Positions 17,812 through 25,998 of a DNA stretch of 53,318 nucleotides are shown here, piece by piece. A model generated the notes under the pieces. That model was not told the origin of the DNA and did no database searches. It worked only from the letters and a program-made list of their open reading frames with translations. A program made the translations under genes and the position numbers. The first letter of the stretch is position 1; each line of letters opens with the position of its first letter. This DNA is from an uncultured Oscillospiraceae bacterium (GTDB lineage Bacteria; Bacillota; Clostridia; Oscillospirales; Oscillospiraceae): assembly GCA_947630755.1 (NCBI GenBank), contig CANRIU010000011.1, positions 1 to 53,318 on the forward strand, in the 5' to 3' direction.

Positions 17812-17994
17812 TTAGTTGTTCACAGATACGACTTCACGGCCATTGTATGTGCCGCAGGCCTTGCAGGCTCTGTGGGGCAGATGAAGCTCGCCGCACTTCG
17901 GGCAAGCCACGAGAGCGGGAACGCTGAGCTTCCAGTTGGAACCGCGCCTTCTGTCTCTCCTCGCCTTGGATACTTTCCCCTTCGGTACCGCCAT
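17812..17994 (-). CDS. rpmF: 50S ribosomal protein L32
   Basis: L32 of 60 residues with the family start MAVPKGKVSKARRDRRR and a four-cysteine zinc ribbon, CPKC then CKAC. It follows yceD by 25 bases, the almost universal yceD-rpmF pairing, with a good TAGGAGGTG ribosome site. Confidence 0.97.
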   Translation of the reverse strand: MAVPKGKVSKARRDRRRGSNWKLSVPALVACPKCGELHLPHRACKACGTYNGREVVSVNN

Positions 17995-18019
17995 AATGAC
18001 ACCTCCTAGTAAAAATTCA

Positions 18020-18514
18020 TTATTTCTCCAGAAGCTGCCCTAAAGCGAGCAATCTGGGGTCCAGGTCCTCCCCGCAGCCGCAGGGTCCCTCGTTTAAATC
18101 CTTGCCGCACTTGGGGCAAAGGCCCAGGCAGTCTTCCCTGCACAAAAGCCTCGGCTCAAAATTGAGGATAATGTGGTCCCGGGCGGCCTCCGTAAGGTCC
18201 GCCGCGCCGTCCACGATGAGGTAGTAGTCCTCGTTATCCTCATCCTCAAGCTCCTCGGTGAGGTATGCGGCCCCCTCCATCCGAAGCTGCTTCGGAAATT
18301 CCTTCAGGCATCTGGCGCACTGACAAATAAGCTCCGCCGAGATGCGAAAGCGCGTCTCAATATGTCCGGCGTGGTTCTCCACTCTCCCCGTCACGGTGAC
18401 GGGCGTCAGGTACCTGAGCACGCCATCGAGGTCGAGGTCGGAGCTGTCAAGCTCAAACTCATAGTCGAGGCCTTTGCCGGGCGAGGCGATAAGCTCCCTG
18501 AGATCCAAAACCAT
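18020..18514 (-). CDS. yceD: DUF177 (YceD) protein
   Basis: YceD/DUF177 protein of 164 residues, linked in bacteria and plants to 23S rRNA accumulation and almost always encoded before rpmF. Two cysteine clusters (CQCARC near 90 and CREDC...CPKCG...CGCG near 130-150) suggest metal binding, as in other Clostridial members. The ATG at 18514 lies eight bases after GGAGGAGG. A TTG six codons earlier overlaps that site and is less likely. The exact biochemical role is unknown. Confidence 0.9.
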   Translation of the reverse strand: MVLDLRELIASPGKGLDYEFELDSSDLDLDGVLRYLTPVTVTGRVENHAGHIETRFRISAELICQCARCLKEFPKQLRMEGAAYLTEELEDEDNEDYYLIVDGAADLTEAARDHIILNFEPRLLCREDCLGLCPKCGKDLNEGPCGCGEDLDPRLLALGQLLEK

Positions 18515-18545
18515 CGAGCCCACCTCCTCCAAGTCGCGCTTAGGT

Positions 18546-18574
18546 ATTATAATCTAAAAAAATGCCAATGTCAA
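18546..18574 (-). promoter_or_regulatory. Consensus promoter of yceD-rpmF
   Basis: TTGACA (18574-18569), 17-bp spacer, TATAAT (18551-18546): a perfect sigma-A consensus, suited to a ribosomal protein operon. The start codon is about 32 bases downstream of the -10 box. Confidence 0.88.
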
Positions 18575-18604
18575 TAGTTTTTTCTCTCCTTTTCATTTCA
18601 TATC

Positions 18605-18633
18605 TTTTCATTTTCGCGGAATGATGCTATAAT
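18605..18633 (+). promoter_or_regulatory. Extended -10 promoter of the pseudouridine synthase gene
   Basis: TATAAT at 18628-18633 is preceded by TGC, an extended -10 element. The -35 box TTTTCA lies 17 bp upstream. It is divergent from the yceD promoter and about 50 bases before the gene. Confidence 0.6.
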
Positions 18634-18682
18634 TACCCTGTCCGCCGGGGCGGATGGAAAATATATGTTTTTTGAGGATATT

Positions 18683-19651
18683 ATGAGGGAATTTACGATA
18701 AACCAAAACGACGCGGGACAGCGCCTTGACAGGTTCACCGGCAAGGCGGCGCCGCTGCTGCCGGAGGCGCTGCTGCAAAAATACATCCGGATAAAGCGCG
18801 TAAAGGTCAACGGCAGGGGTTCAAAGCGGGATGTGCGCCTTAACGCCGGGGACAGGGTGCAGATGTATATAAACGATGAGTTTTTCCAGGTCCCCACGGA
18901 GGAGAACTCCTGGCTGCGGGTCAACGTCCCGAGGGTCAACGTAGTCTACGAGGACGGGAACATCCTCCTCGCCGACAAGCCAGCAGGGGTACTCTGCCAC
19001 GCCGGGGAGGAGGGGGAGTGGAACACCCTCATCAGCAACATAAAGGCGTACCTCTATAAGTCCGGCCAGTGGGACCCCGCCGCGGAGAACTCCTTCTCCC
19101 CAGCCCTCTGCAACCGCATCGACAGGAACACTCAGGGGCTCGTCATCGCCGCAAAGACGGCGGAGGCGCTGCGGGTGATGGACGAGAAGATACGCCTTCG
19201 GGAGATAGATAAATACTACCTCGCCGCCGTCCACGGGCGCATGAGCCCGCCGGAGGGGGAGCTCTCCGGGTTTATCTTTAAGGACAGCGTGAAAAACCGG
19301 GTCTACGTCCGGGAAAAGCCGGAGCCGGGCGCCAGGACCGCGAGGACGAGGTACCGGACCCTCCGGTACAAAAACGGCCTCTCTCTTTTGGAGTGCGAGC
19401 TTCTCACCGGGAGGACCCACCAGATAAGGGCGCAGCTGGCCGCGGCGGGCCACCCGCTGGTGGGGGACGGAAAGTACGGGACGGACAGGGCGGACAGGTC
19501 CCTCGGCCTCACGGGCCAGGCCCTGTGCTCATATAAGCTGCGCTTCTCCTTCAGGGGAAGCTCCGGCGCGCTGGACTATCTGAGCGGCAGGGAGTTTCGG
19601 ATCCCGGAGCCCGAGTTTGCGGTAAAGCTCTTCGGAGACAGTGATATGTAA
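18683..19651 (+). CDS. RluA-family pseudouridine synthase
   Basis: 322-residue rRNA pseudouridine synthase. An S4 RNA-binding domain (about 1-65) precedes the catalytic domain. D147 in CNRIDRNTQGLVIAAK is the catalytic aspartate of the RluA class, with QG in place of the usual SG. LLTGRTHQIRAQLAAAGHPLVGDGKYG is the conserved C-terminal region. The ATG at 18683 follows GAGGATATT; an upstream in-frame ATG at 18665 has no ribosome site. The target uridine in 23S rRNA is not predictable from sequence. A weak hairpin at 19663-19681 may end the transcript. Confidence 0.9.
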   Translation: MREFTINQNDAGQRLDRFTGKAAPLLPEALLQKYIRIKRVKVNGRGSKRDVRLNAGDRVQMYINDEFFQVPTEENSWLRVNVPRVNVVYEDGNILLADKPAGVLCHAGEEGEWNTLISNIKAYLYKSGQWDPAAENSFSPALCNRIDRNTQGLVIAAKTAEALRVMDEKIRLREIDKYYLAAVHGRMSPPEGELSGFIFKDSVKNRVYVREKPEPGARTARTRYRTLRYKNGLSLLECELLTGRTHQIRAQLAAAGHPLVGDGKYGTDRADRSLGLTGQALCSYKLRFSFRGSSGALDYLSGREFRIPEPEFAVKLFGDSDM

Positions 19652-19823
19652 TGGGGACTTTCAAGGAGCCCCGCGGGCCTTTTCCGGCAAATCGGGAATC
19701 GGGCGGGTCCTGCATTTTTTACCGCTTCTGTGCTTATGACCGCCAAAGCGCGCCTGGCGGGACGGGGAATTAATTTATTATTACGAATTTGTCGAAAAAA
19801 TGCCCAAACAGCCCAAAACAGTA

Positions 19824-19852
19824 TTGACAAGCCGGGTAAGAATCTGTATATT
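19824..19852 (+). promoter_or_regulatory. Promoter of the potABCD operon
   Basis: TTGACA (19824-19829), 17-bp spacer, TATATT (19847-19852). It lies in the 318-bp region 19652-19969 between the pseudouridine synthase gene and potA. No gene was found in that region. It leaves an untranslated leader of about 110 bases. Confidence 0.8.
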
Positions 19853-19862
19853 TATCACGAAC

Positions 19863-19911
19863 AAATCCGTGGGGGAGCTTTGGCTGGAAGCCGGGGCCCC
19901 CTCACGGATTT
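19863..19911 (+). promoter_or_regulatory. Long leader hairpin before potA
   Basis: AAATCCGTG (19863-19871) pairs with CACGGATTT (19903-19911), extended by a GGGG/CCCC run. It falls just after the predicted transcription start. No T run follows, so it is not a simple terminator. It may be an RNA control element or only a stabilising 5' structure. Confidence 0.5.
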
Positions 19912-19969
19912 CAAAATACTGTTCAGCGGCGCGGCGCTCCCGCTTCGCTGCGAAAAGAGGGGGAGGATA

Positions 19970-21145
19970 ATGTCCAAAGAACTCATACGTCTCAAAGACG
20001 TAAGCATGTCCTTCGACGGCGAGACCGTGCTGGACAACCTGAACATCTACTTCAACGACAAGGAATTTCTCACGCTGCTGGGGCCTTCGGGCTGCGGCAA
20101 GACCACGACGCTGAGGATAATCGGCGGCTTCCAGAGGCCGACCTCCGGCGATGTGTTCTTCGACGGCGCGAGGATCAACGATGTCCCGCCGCACCTGAGA
20201 CAGGTGAACACGGTGTTCCAGAAGTACGCTCTGTTCCCGCATCTGAACGTCTACGACAATGTGGCCTTCGGCCTGCGCATACCAAAGTGGGCCGGCGGCG
20301 GGACCGATATATCGGCAAAAAGGGAAAAGGTAAAATTATCAAAGGGAGAGATCGACCATCGCGTTCGGGAAATGCTGGAGATCGTCTCCCTGAAGGGCTT
20401 TGAGCACCGCTCAGTCACGAGCCTGTCCGGCGGACAGCAGCAGCGCGTCGCCATAGCGCGGGCGCTGGTGAACAGGCCCAAGGTGCTGCTCCTTGACGAG
20501 CCCCTGGGGGCGCTGGACATGCGCCTTCGCAAGGACATGCAGCAGGAGCTCAAGCGCATCCAGCAGCAGATGGAGATAACCTTCATCTACGTCACCCACG
20601 ACCAGGAGGAGGCCCTGGCCATGTCCGACACGGTGGTGGTGATGAACGAGGGGAAGATACAGCAGATAGGCACCCCCGAGGACATCTACAACGAGCCTAA
20701 GAACGCCTTTGTGGCGGACTTTATAGGTGAGTCCAACATCGTGGACGGCATCATGCGCGAGGACCGGGTGGTGGAGATATTCAGCAGGCGCTTTGCCTGC
20801 CTCGACTCCGGCTTTGCCAAAGACGAGCCCGTGGACGTGGTCATACGCCCCGAGGACGTGGACATCGTCTCCGAGGCGGAGGGCCAGCTCCGGGGTGTTG
20901 TGACGGCTGTGACCTTCAAGGGCGTGCACTACGACACGATAGTTGACTTCTACGGCTTCAAGTGGCTCATCCAGACCACCGACTTCTGCCCCGTCGGCAG
21001 TCACATCGGGATAAAAATCGACCCCGACGGCATCCATGTGATGAGAAAGAGCAAGTACTCCGGTATGTTCGGCGATTACTCCTCCTACTCCGAGGAGTAC
21101 GACGAGATAAACGAGGAGGAGGCCGGGAAAGAAGATGAAGAATAA
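19970..21145 (+). CDS. potA: Spermidine/putrescine ABC transporter ATPase (PotA)
   Basis: ATP-binding subunit of a polyamine importer, 391 residues. Walker [10 protein letters not shown] is at 38-46, the signature LSGGQQQR is central, and Walker B VLLLDEP is followed by the switch histidine in THDQEEAL. The C-terminal TOBE domain (about 280-375) is regulatory. It starts at ATG 19970 with GGGGGAGG upstream; longer in-frame readings lack a ribosome site. Residues [12 protein letters not shown] near 110-122 form a short insert not typical of PotA. The acidic tail EEAGKEDEE overlaps potB by 11 bases. Confidence 0.95.
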   Translation: MSKELIRLKDVSMSFDGETVLDNLNIYFNDKEFLTLLGPSGCGKTTTLRIIGGFQRPTSGDVFFDGARINDVPPHLRQVNTVFQKYALFPHLNVYDNVAFGLRIPKWAGGGTDISAKREKVKLSKGEIDHRVREMLEIVSLKGFEHRSVTSLSGGQQQRVAIARALVNRPKVLLLDEPLGALDMRLRKDMQQELKRIQQQMEITFIYVTHDQEEALAMSDTVVVMNEGKIQQIGTPEDIYNEPKNAFVADFIGESNIVDGIMREDRVVEIFSRRFACLDSGFAKDEPVDVVIRPEDVDIVSEAEGQLRGVVTAVTFKGVHYDTIVDFYGFKWLIQTTDFCPVGSHIGIKIDPDGIHVMRKSKYSGMFGDYSSYSEEYDEINEEEAGKEDEE

Positions 21146-22001
21146 GCGCTCCCTCTTCGCCGTGCCCTACATCATCTGGATGGCCCTTTTCGTGGTCATA
21201 CCGATAGTTATCATGCTCGTATACTCCCTCTCTGTCGCGGGTGACGGGGAGGATCTCTCCGCGAGCCTTGAAAACTACACTGGCATGGTGCTCTACGCCA
21301 GCGTTTTCGGGCGCTCCTTCTGGCTCGCTTTCATTGCCACAGTCATATGCCTTCTCATCGGCTACCCCGTGGCCTACATGATGAGCAGGGAGGGCCCCGG
21401 CTTTCAGCGTGTGGCAATGGCCCTCATAATGCTGCCAATGTGGATGAATTTCCTTCTCCGCACCTACTCATGGATGGCGATACTGGAAAATAACGGGCTT
21501 TTGAACCAGCTTTTCCAGAAGCTTGGGATTATCGCCCTCTACAACAGGCTCACGGGCTCGGATATACAGTATTTCCAGATGATACGCACACCCGGCGCCG
21601 TGGTGCTGGGTATGGTGTACAACTACCTGCCCTTCATGATACTCCCCATATACACCGTCCTCACGAAGCTCGACGCAAAGCTCATCGAGGCGGCGGAGGA
21701 CCTGGGGGCAAACTCCGCGCAGGTGTTCGCCCGGGTGACCCTCCCGCTGTCGCTGTCCGGCATAATCTCCGGCGTGACCATGGTGTTCGTGCCCTCCGTG
21801 TCCACATTTGCCATATCCCGCCTCTTAGGCGGCGGAACGCAGATGATGCTGGGCGATCTCATTGAAAATCAGTTTCTTGGCGGGGCATACAACCCCCACC
21901 TTGGCGCCGCCATCTCCATGGTGATGATGGTGATAGTCGTTGTGTGCATGGTGATAATGCGTCACTTCGGCGACGGTGACGAGGAGGCTATGATGCTCTG
22001 A
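21135..22001 (+). CDS. potB: Polyamine ABC transporter permease (PotB)
   Basis: Inner-membrane permease of 288 residues with six helices. The cytoplasmic coupling loop [20 protein letters not shown] contacts PotA. The start codon lies inside the end of potA and the stop overlaps the next gene by one base (TGATG), so the three genes are translationally coupled. Substrate is inferred from the whole operon. Confidence 0.95.
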   Translation: MKNKRSLFAVPYIIWMALFVVIPIVIMLVYSLSVAGDGEDLSASLENYTGMVLYASVFGRSFWLAFIATVICLLIGYPVAYMMSREGPGFQRVAMALIMLPMWMNFLLRTYSWMAILENNGLLNQLFQKLGIIALYNRLTGSDIQYFQMIRTPGAVVLGMVYNYLPFMILPIYTVLTKLDAKLIEAAEDLGANSAQVFARVTLPLSLSGIISGVTMVFVPSVSTFAISRLLGGGTQMMLGDLIENQFLGGAYNPHLGAAISMVMMVIVVVCMVIMRHFGDGDEEAMML

Positions 22002-24010
22002 TGAAGAAAAACGGCTTCGGGGGCAGGTCCCTCATCGGTCTTTGCTTTCTCTTTTTGTACCTGCCCATATTCCTGCTCATAATTTTCAGCTTCAACGCCG
22101 GGGATTCCTCCGCCGTGTGGCGGGGCTTCTCCCTGAAATGGTACGGGGAGCTTTTCCAGAATCGGCTGGTGCTGGATTCTCTGGCCACCACCCTTCTCGT
22201 CTCGCTCCTTGCCACAGCCATCTCCACCGTGGCCGGCACCTTCGCCGCCATTGGGATATACTCCCTGAGCAAAAAGCTCCGAGACCCGGTGCTGGTGGTG
22301 AACGACATACCCATGATGAACGCGGATATTGTCACGGGCGTGTCGCTGCTGCTTTTGTTTGTGGCGTTTTTCAACGGCTGGGGGTCCATCGCCAAATGGC
22401 TCAACTCTTGGCAGAGCCTCATTGAATTTCCCACGCGCCTCACCCTGGGCATGGGGACGCTGCTCATCGCCCACGTCTCCTTCAACATCCCCTACGTTAT
22501 CCTCAACGTGGCCCCGAGGCTGCGGCAGATGGACAGGAACCTGATGGAGGCCGCCCAGGACTTAGGGTGCACCTGGTTCCAGGCGTTTTACAAGGTGATG
22601 ATCCCCGAGATAAAGCCCGGCATCGTCTCCGGCGCGCTCATCGCCTTCACCATGTCCGTGGACGACTTCGTGATAAGCTACTTCACCGCGGGGTCCGCCA
22701 CCCAGACCCTGTCCATGACCATCTACGGCATGACGAAAAAGCGGGTGACCCCTGTGGTCAACGCCGTCTCGACCCTCATGTTCCTGGCGGTGCTCATAGT
22801 GCTGGTGATAAACAACATCCGCTCAAATAAGCAGGCGCAGCTTGCGGCAAAGCGCGCGTCCCTCCAGCCCGTGAGGGAGAACCCCCGTGTGGAGCGCTTC
22901 CGGGAGTGGATGGGCACGCCGAGAGGCAAGTTGGCCCGCCGTGTCACCGCCACGGTGCTTGCTGTGGCATTTGTAGCAACAACGGTGTTCCTCACTGCCT
23001 TCACCACCTCGCAGCCCGTGGTCAACGTGTGCTCCTGGGGTGAGTATATCGACGAGGACCTGATAGACGAATTTGAGGAGCAGACGGGCATCCGCGTAAA
23101 CTACCAGACCACGGACTCCAACGAGACGCTCTACTCCCTTCTCAAGTCCGGTGGCGCCGACTACGACGTGGTGGTCCCCTCGGACTACATGATAAGCCAG
23201 CTCATCGAGGAGGGGATGCTGGAGGAGCTTGACTACTCCAAAATACCGAATTTTGAGAAGATCGGCGAGCGCTTCCGGAACCTCCCCTACGACCCGGAGA
23301 ACAGGTACACCGTCCCCTACACCTGGGGCACCGTGGGGATGATATACAACTCCTCCATGGTGGATGAGGAGCTCACCAGCTGGTCGGCCCTCTACGACGA
23401 CAGATACGCCGGGCAGGTGCTGCTCATAGGCAACTCCCGGGACGCCTTCGGCATGGCGCTGAAGTATCTGGGCTACTCCCTCAACACCACGGACCCCGCG
23501 GAGATAACCGAGGCCTACGAGCTCATAGCCGACGCGGCCTCCCGTGGTGTTTTCCAGGGCAAGGTCATGGATGAGATATTCCAGACCATGGAGGGCGGCA
23601 ACGCCGCCATAGCCTTCTACTACGCCGGGGACTACCTCACCATGCTGGAGAACAACGAGGACCTCAAGTTCGTGGTCCCGGAGGAGGGGTCAAACTGGTT
23701 CGTGGATGCCATGTGCGTGCTCAAGGACGCCCCCCACTACGACGAGGCAATGGAGTGGATAAACTTCATCGCCTCCACGGAATCAAACCTGCGGAACATG
23801 GACTACATCTGGTACGCCAGCCCCAACGAGGAGGCGCTGGAGATGTACCCGGAGTGGTACGAGGAGCAGTACGGCGAGGAGCTGGACATGGACATCTACA
23901 ACATCATGGCGGCGCCTCAGGAGGTGCTGGACAGGTGCGAAATGTACGTCTGCCTGCCGAAATCCGTGCGGACCCTCTATAACGACCTGTGGATAAAGCT
24001 TGGGATATGA
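22001..24010 (+). CDS. potCD: Fused polyamine permease and substrate-binding protein (PotC-PotD)
   Basis: A single 669-residue reading frame joins two normally separate subunits. Residues 1-275 are the PotC permease, six helices with coupling loop EAAQDLGCTWFQAFYKVMIP. A basic linker (276-313) leads to an extra helix (about 314-335), which places residues 341-669 outside the cell. That region is a PotD-type binding protein starting VNVCSWGEYIDEDLIDEFE and including DYDVVVPSDYMI, TWGTVGMIYN and WIKLGI. There is no lipobox, so the extra helix replaces the lipid anchor. No frame break or internal start is needed. Similar fusions are known in other Firmicutes; the substrate, spermidine or putrescine, is inferred. 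Confidence 0.93.
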   Translation: MKKNGFGGRSLIGLCFLFLYLPIFLLIIFSFNAGDSSAVWRGFSLKWYGELFQNRLVLDSLATTLLVSLLATAISTVAGTFAAIGIYSLSKKLRDPVLVVNDIPMMNADIVTGVSLLLLFVAFFNGWGSIAKWLNSWQSLIEFPTRLTLGMGTLLIAHVSFNIPYVILNVAPRLRQMDRNLMEAAQDLGCTWFQAFYKVMIPEIKPGIVSGALIAFTMSVDDFVISYFTAGSATQTLSMTIYGMTKKRVTPVVNAVSTLMFLAVLIVLVINNIRSNKQAQLAAKRASLQPVRENPRVERFREWMGTPRGKLARRVTATVLAVAFVATTVFLTAFTTSQPVVNVCSWGEYIDEDLIDEFEEQTGIRVNYQTTDSNETLYSLLKSGGADYDVVVPSDYMISQLIEEGMLEELDYSKIPNFEKIGERFRNLPYDPENRYTVPYTWGTVGMIYNSSMVDEELTSWSALYDDRYAGQVLLIGNSRDAFGMALKYLGYSLNTTDPAEITEAYELIADAASRGVFQGKVMDEIFQTMEGGNAAIAFYYAGDYLTMLENNEDLKFVVPEEGSNWFVDAMCVLKDAPHYDEAMEWINFIASTESNLRNMDYIWYASPNEEALEMYPEWYEEQYGEELDMDIYNIMAAPQEVLDRCEMYVCLPKSVRTLYNDLWIKLGI

Positions 24011-24021
24011 TACAAAAAAGG

Positions 24022-24047
24022 CCGCCCCGGAGTTTCCTCCGGGGCGG
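24022..24047 (+). terminator. Terminator of potABCD
   Basis: Perfect 11-bp stem CCGCCCCGGAG with loop TTTC, 11 bases after the potCD stop, followed by TATCATTT. It lies between convergent genes and may work both ways. Confidence 0.75.
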
Positions 24048-24111
24048 TATCATTTGGCGGGGGCATGGCCCTCGCCGGAAAGGGGGACGTAAGTAAGCTC
24101 CCGAAATGCTC

Positions 24112-24516
24112 TCAGGTCTTGCCGGAGAAGCGGTTGCCGCACTTGCGGCAGGTGATTTGGATCTTCCCCTGCCCTCTCGGGACACGGAGAAGAGTGTGGC
24201 AGGTGGGGCAGGTGAAAAACTTGTACTCCTTGCGCTGGGAAAAACGCAGGCGCAGATTTTTGAACCACATCCTTATGCCGTAGGTCATGTCCATGTATCT
24301 TCTGCACTCCGCGGCGCGCTTGTAGACGTTCCTCGAGCATATCCGCCAGCAGGTGTAAATCATCAGCACCAGAGACAGGGCCTGCATGACAAGGCCGAAT
24401 ATCCCCCCAAACATCGACAGGAGCAGGGACACGAAGGTGAGGACCCATGTGAGCTTGGCAATGGGGTCAAAGCCGTTTCGTCCCTGAAAGAAATTATACA
24501 AAAACCGTCTTATCAT
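24112..24516 (-). CDS. Small membrane protein with C-terminal zinc ribbon
   Basis: Unrecognised protein of 134 residues. It has two adjacent hydrophobic segments (about 20-40 and 42-58), a basic middle (residues 65-100), and a zinc ribbon at the C-terminus: CPTC then CRKC, with LRVPRGQGKIQITC between. The ATG at 24516 is preferred because AGGGGG lies just upstream; an earlier ATG adds ten residues. The ribbon should face the cytoplasm. It is isolated between potCD and ftsZ, facing away from pot. Function unknown; nucleic-acid or protein binding at the membrane is only a guess. Confidence 0.7.
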   Translation of the reverse strand: MIRRFLYNFFQGRNGFDPIAKLTWVLTFVSLLLSMFGGIFGLVMQALSLVLMIYTCWRICSRNVYKRAAECRRYMDMTYGIRMWFKNLRLRFSQRKEYKFFTCPTCHTLLRVPRGQGKIQITCRKCGNRFSGKT

Positions 24517-24624
24517 GGCGCGCCCCCTGATACAGTTCTGATACATATTATTTTAGTCAAAACCCGCCCGGTGTTCTTTAATAATTTGTAAATAAACATT
24601 TGATTATGGGTAAATAATTGACTG

Positions 24625-24651
24625 GCGGAAAAGCCCTTCGGGCTTTTCCGC
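24625..24651. terminator. Hairpin upstream of the zinc-ribbon gene
   Basis: Perfect 12-bp stem GCGGAAAAGCCC with TTC loop. It sits between ftsZ and the zinc-ribbon protein and may back up the ftsZ terminator at 24704-24727. The AAAAGCCC core is shared with several other hairpins in the window. Confidence 0.55.
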
Positions 24652-24703
24652 AAAGGGGGGGCGTGCGGGGGATTTTCTGGATTTGAGTTTTTGGGTAAAT
24701 TTA

Positions 24704-24727
24704 AGCGCCGGACGGATGTCCGGCGCT
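24704..24727 (-). terminator. Terminator of ftsZ
   Basis: AGCGCCGGAC pairs with GTCCGGCGCT across a 4-nt loop, 17 bases beyond the ftsZ stop, followed on the minus strand by TAAATTTA. A near copy of this stem occurs at 37542-37563. Confidence 0.7.
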
Positions 24728-24744
24728 GTTTTACATGTCTTATT

Positions 24745-25866
24745 TTACTTGTTATTGAAAATCTTGAAGATGGTGTCGAAGGGGTCCTCCTCGGGGGGCT
24801 CGGGCTTCGGCTCAGGCTTTGCCTCCGGCGCGGGCGCGGGTGTGTCCTTCTTTTCGGCGCCGCCGGAGTAGAAGTTGGACCTGGTCTCCGGGACGGATTT
24901 GGCGGGGTTCTCGTCAAAGCGCGTGGCAATGACGGTGACGCGGATCTCATCGTCCATGCCGTCGTCAAAGGCGACGCCGAAGATGATGTTCGCGTCGGGA
25001 TGGGCGGCCTCGTGGACCAGGGACGCGGCGCTCTTGATGTCGGCAAAATCCGTGTCGGCGGAGCAGGTGATGTTCATGAGAACGCCCCTCGCGCCGTTGA
25101 TGGAGGTCTCCATGAGGGGGCTGGAGATGGCGGCCCGGGCGGCCTCCTCGGCCTTGCCCTTGCCGGCGGCCTTGCCCATGCCCATGTGGGCGTAGCCGGC
25201 ATCCTTGAGGATGGCGGTGACGTCCGCGAAGTCGAGGTTGATAAAGCCCGTGCCCTTTATGAGCTCGGAAATGCTGGACACCGCCTGCTGGAGGACGGAG
25301 TCCGCTATCTCAAAGGCGTTTGCCAGAGTGAGCTTCTGCTCCGTGGCGTGCTCCAGACGGTCGTTGGGGATTATGAGCAGAGCGTCCACCTTGCCCAGGA
25401 GCTCCGCGATGCCCTCGTTTGCCTGGTCCATGCGGCGCTTGCCCTCAAAGCTGAAGGGCTTTGTCACAACGCCCACAGTGAGGATCCCGGTCTCCCTGGC
25501 GATGTCCGCGACCACGGGCGCGGCGCCGGTGCCGGTGCCGCCGCCCATTCCGGCGGCGATGAACACCATGTCGGTGTTCTCCACGACCTTGGCAATATTG
25601 TTGCGGCTCTCCTCCGCGGCCTTCTTGCCAACCTCGGGCTTGGAGCCCGCGCCCTGACCGTGGGTGAGCTTCTCACCTATCTGGACCTTGGTGTCGGCGG
25701 CGGACATGCTAAGCGCAGGCTTATCGGTGTTGAGGGCTATAAGCTCCACACCCGGCGCGCCAACCTTCGCCATGCGGTTGATGACGTTGTTTCCGGCTCC
25801 GCCGATCCCGATGACCTTTATTTCAACAACATTGTCGGGACCCGACTCTAATGTGGTGTTTGGCAT
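24745..25866 (-). CDS. ftsZ: Cell division GTPase FtsZ
   Basis: Tubulin-like GTPase that forms the Z ring, 373 residues. GIGGAGNNVINRM opens the nucleotide site and the tubulin signature GGGTGTGAAPVVA lies near 108-120. The T7 loop region NLDFADVTAILKDAG carries the catalytic aspartates. After a proline- and glutamate-rich linker (about 335-358) the protein ends DPFDTIFKIFNNK, unlike the usual DIPxFLR-type tail. It has a GAGGAGG ribosome site and its own promoter, separate from ftsQ 132 bp upstream. Confidence 0.97.
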   Translation of the reverse strand: MPNTTLESGPDNVVEIKVIGIGGAGNNVINRMAKVGAPGVELIALNTDKPALSMSAADTKVQIGEKLTHGQGAGSKPEVGKKAAEESRNNIAKVVENTDMVFIAAGMGGGTGTGAAPVVADIARETGILTVGVVTKPFSFEGKRRMDQANEGIAELLGKVDALLIIPNDRLEHATEQKLTLANAFEIADSVLQQAVSSISELIKGTGFINLDFADVTAILKDAGYAHMGMGKAAGKGKAEEAARAAISSPLMETSINGARGVLMNITCSADTDFADIKSAASLVHEAAHPDANIIFGVAFDDGMDDEIRVTVIATRFDENPAKSVPETRSNFYSGGAEKKDTPAPAPEAKPEPKPEPPEEDPFDTIFKIFNNK

Positions 25867-25923
25867 ATTTATATCCTCCTCAGGCGTTCTGTCGCCCTAT
25901 CTTTTGTATATAATTCTGTGTTT

Positions 25924-25959
25924 ATTTTAAACTCTTTTTATGCTCAGGTCAAGAGCATA
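25924..25959 (-). promoter_or_regulatory. ftsZ promoter with a dyad over the -35 box
   Basis: TTGACC (25952-25947), 17-bp spacer, TAAAAT (25929-25924). The -35 hexamer sits in the centre of a perfect dyad, TATGCTC (25939-25945) and GAGCATA (25953-25959), with a 7-nt spacer. The arrangement would let a dimeric DNA-binding protein block or modulate the promoter. The leader is about 58 bases. Confidence 0.65.
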
Positions 25960-25998
25960 TTGGAATTTTTTATTTGATAAAGGGAATTTACATTTATT

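Noticed and set aside
19730-19969. N-terminal extension of PotA by 80 residues
   Set aside because: The extension covers the promoter and leader, has no homology and lacks a ribosome site; the ATG at 19970 has a strong one.
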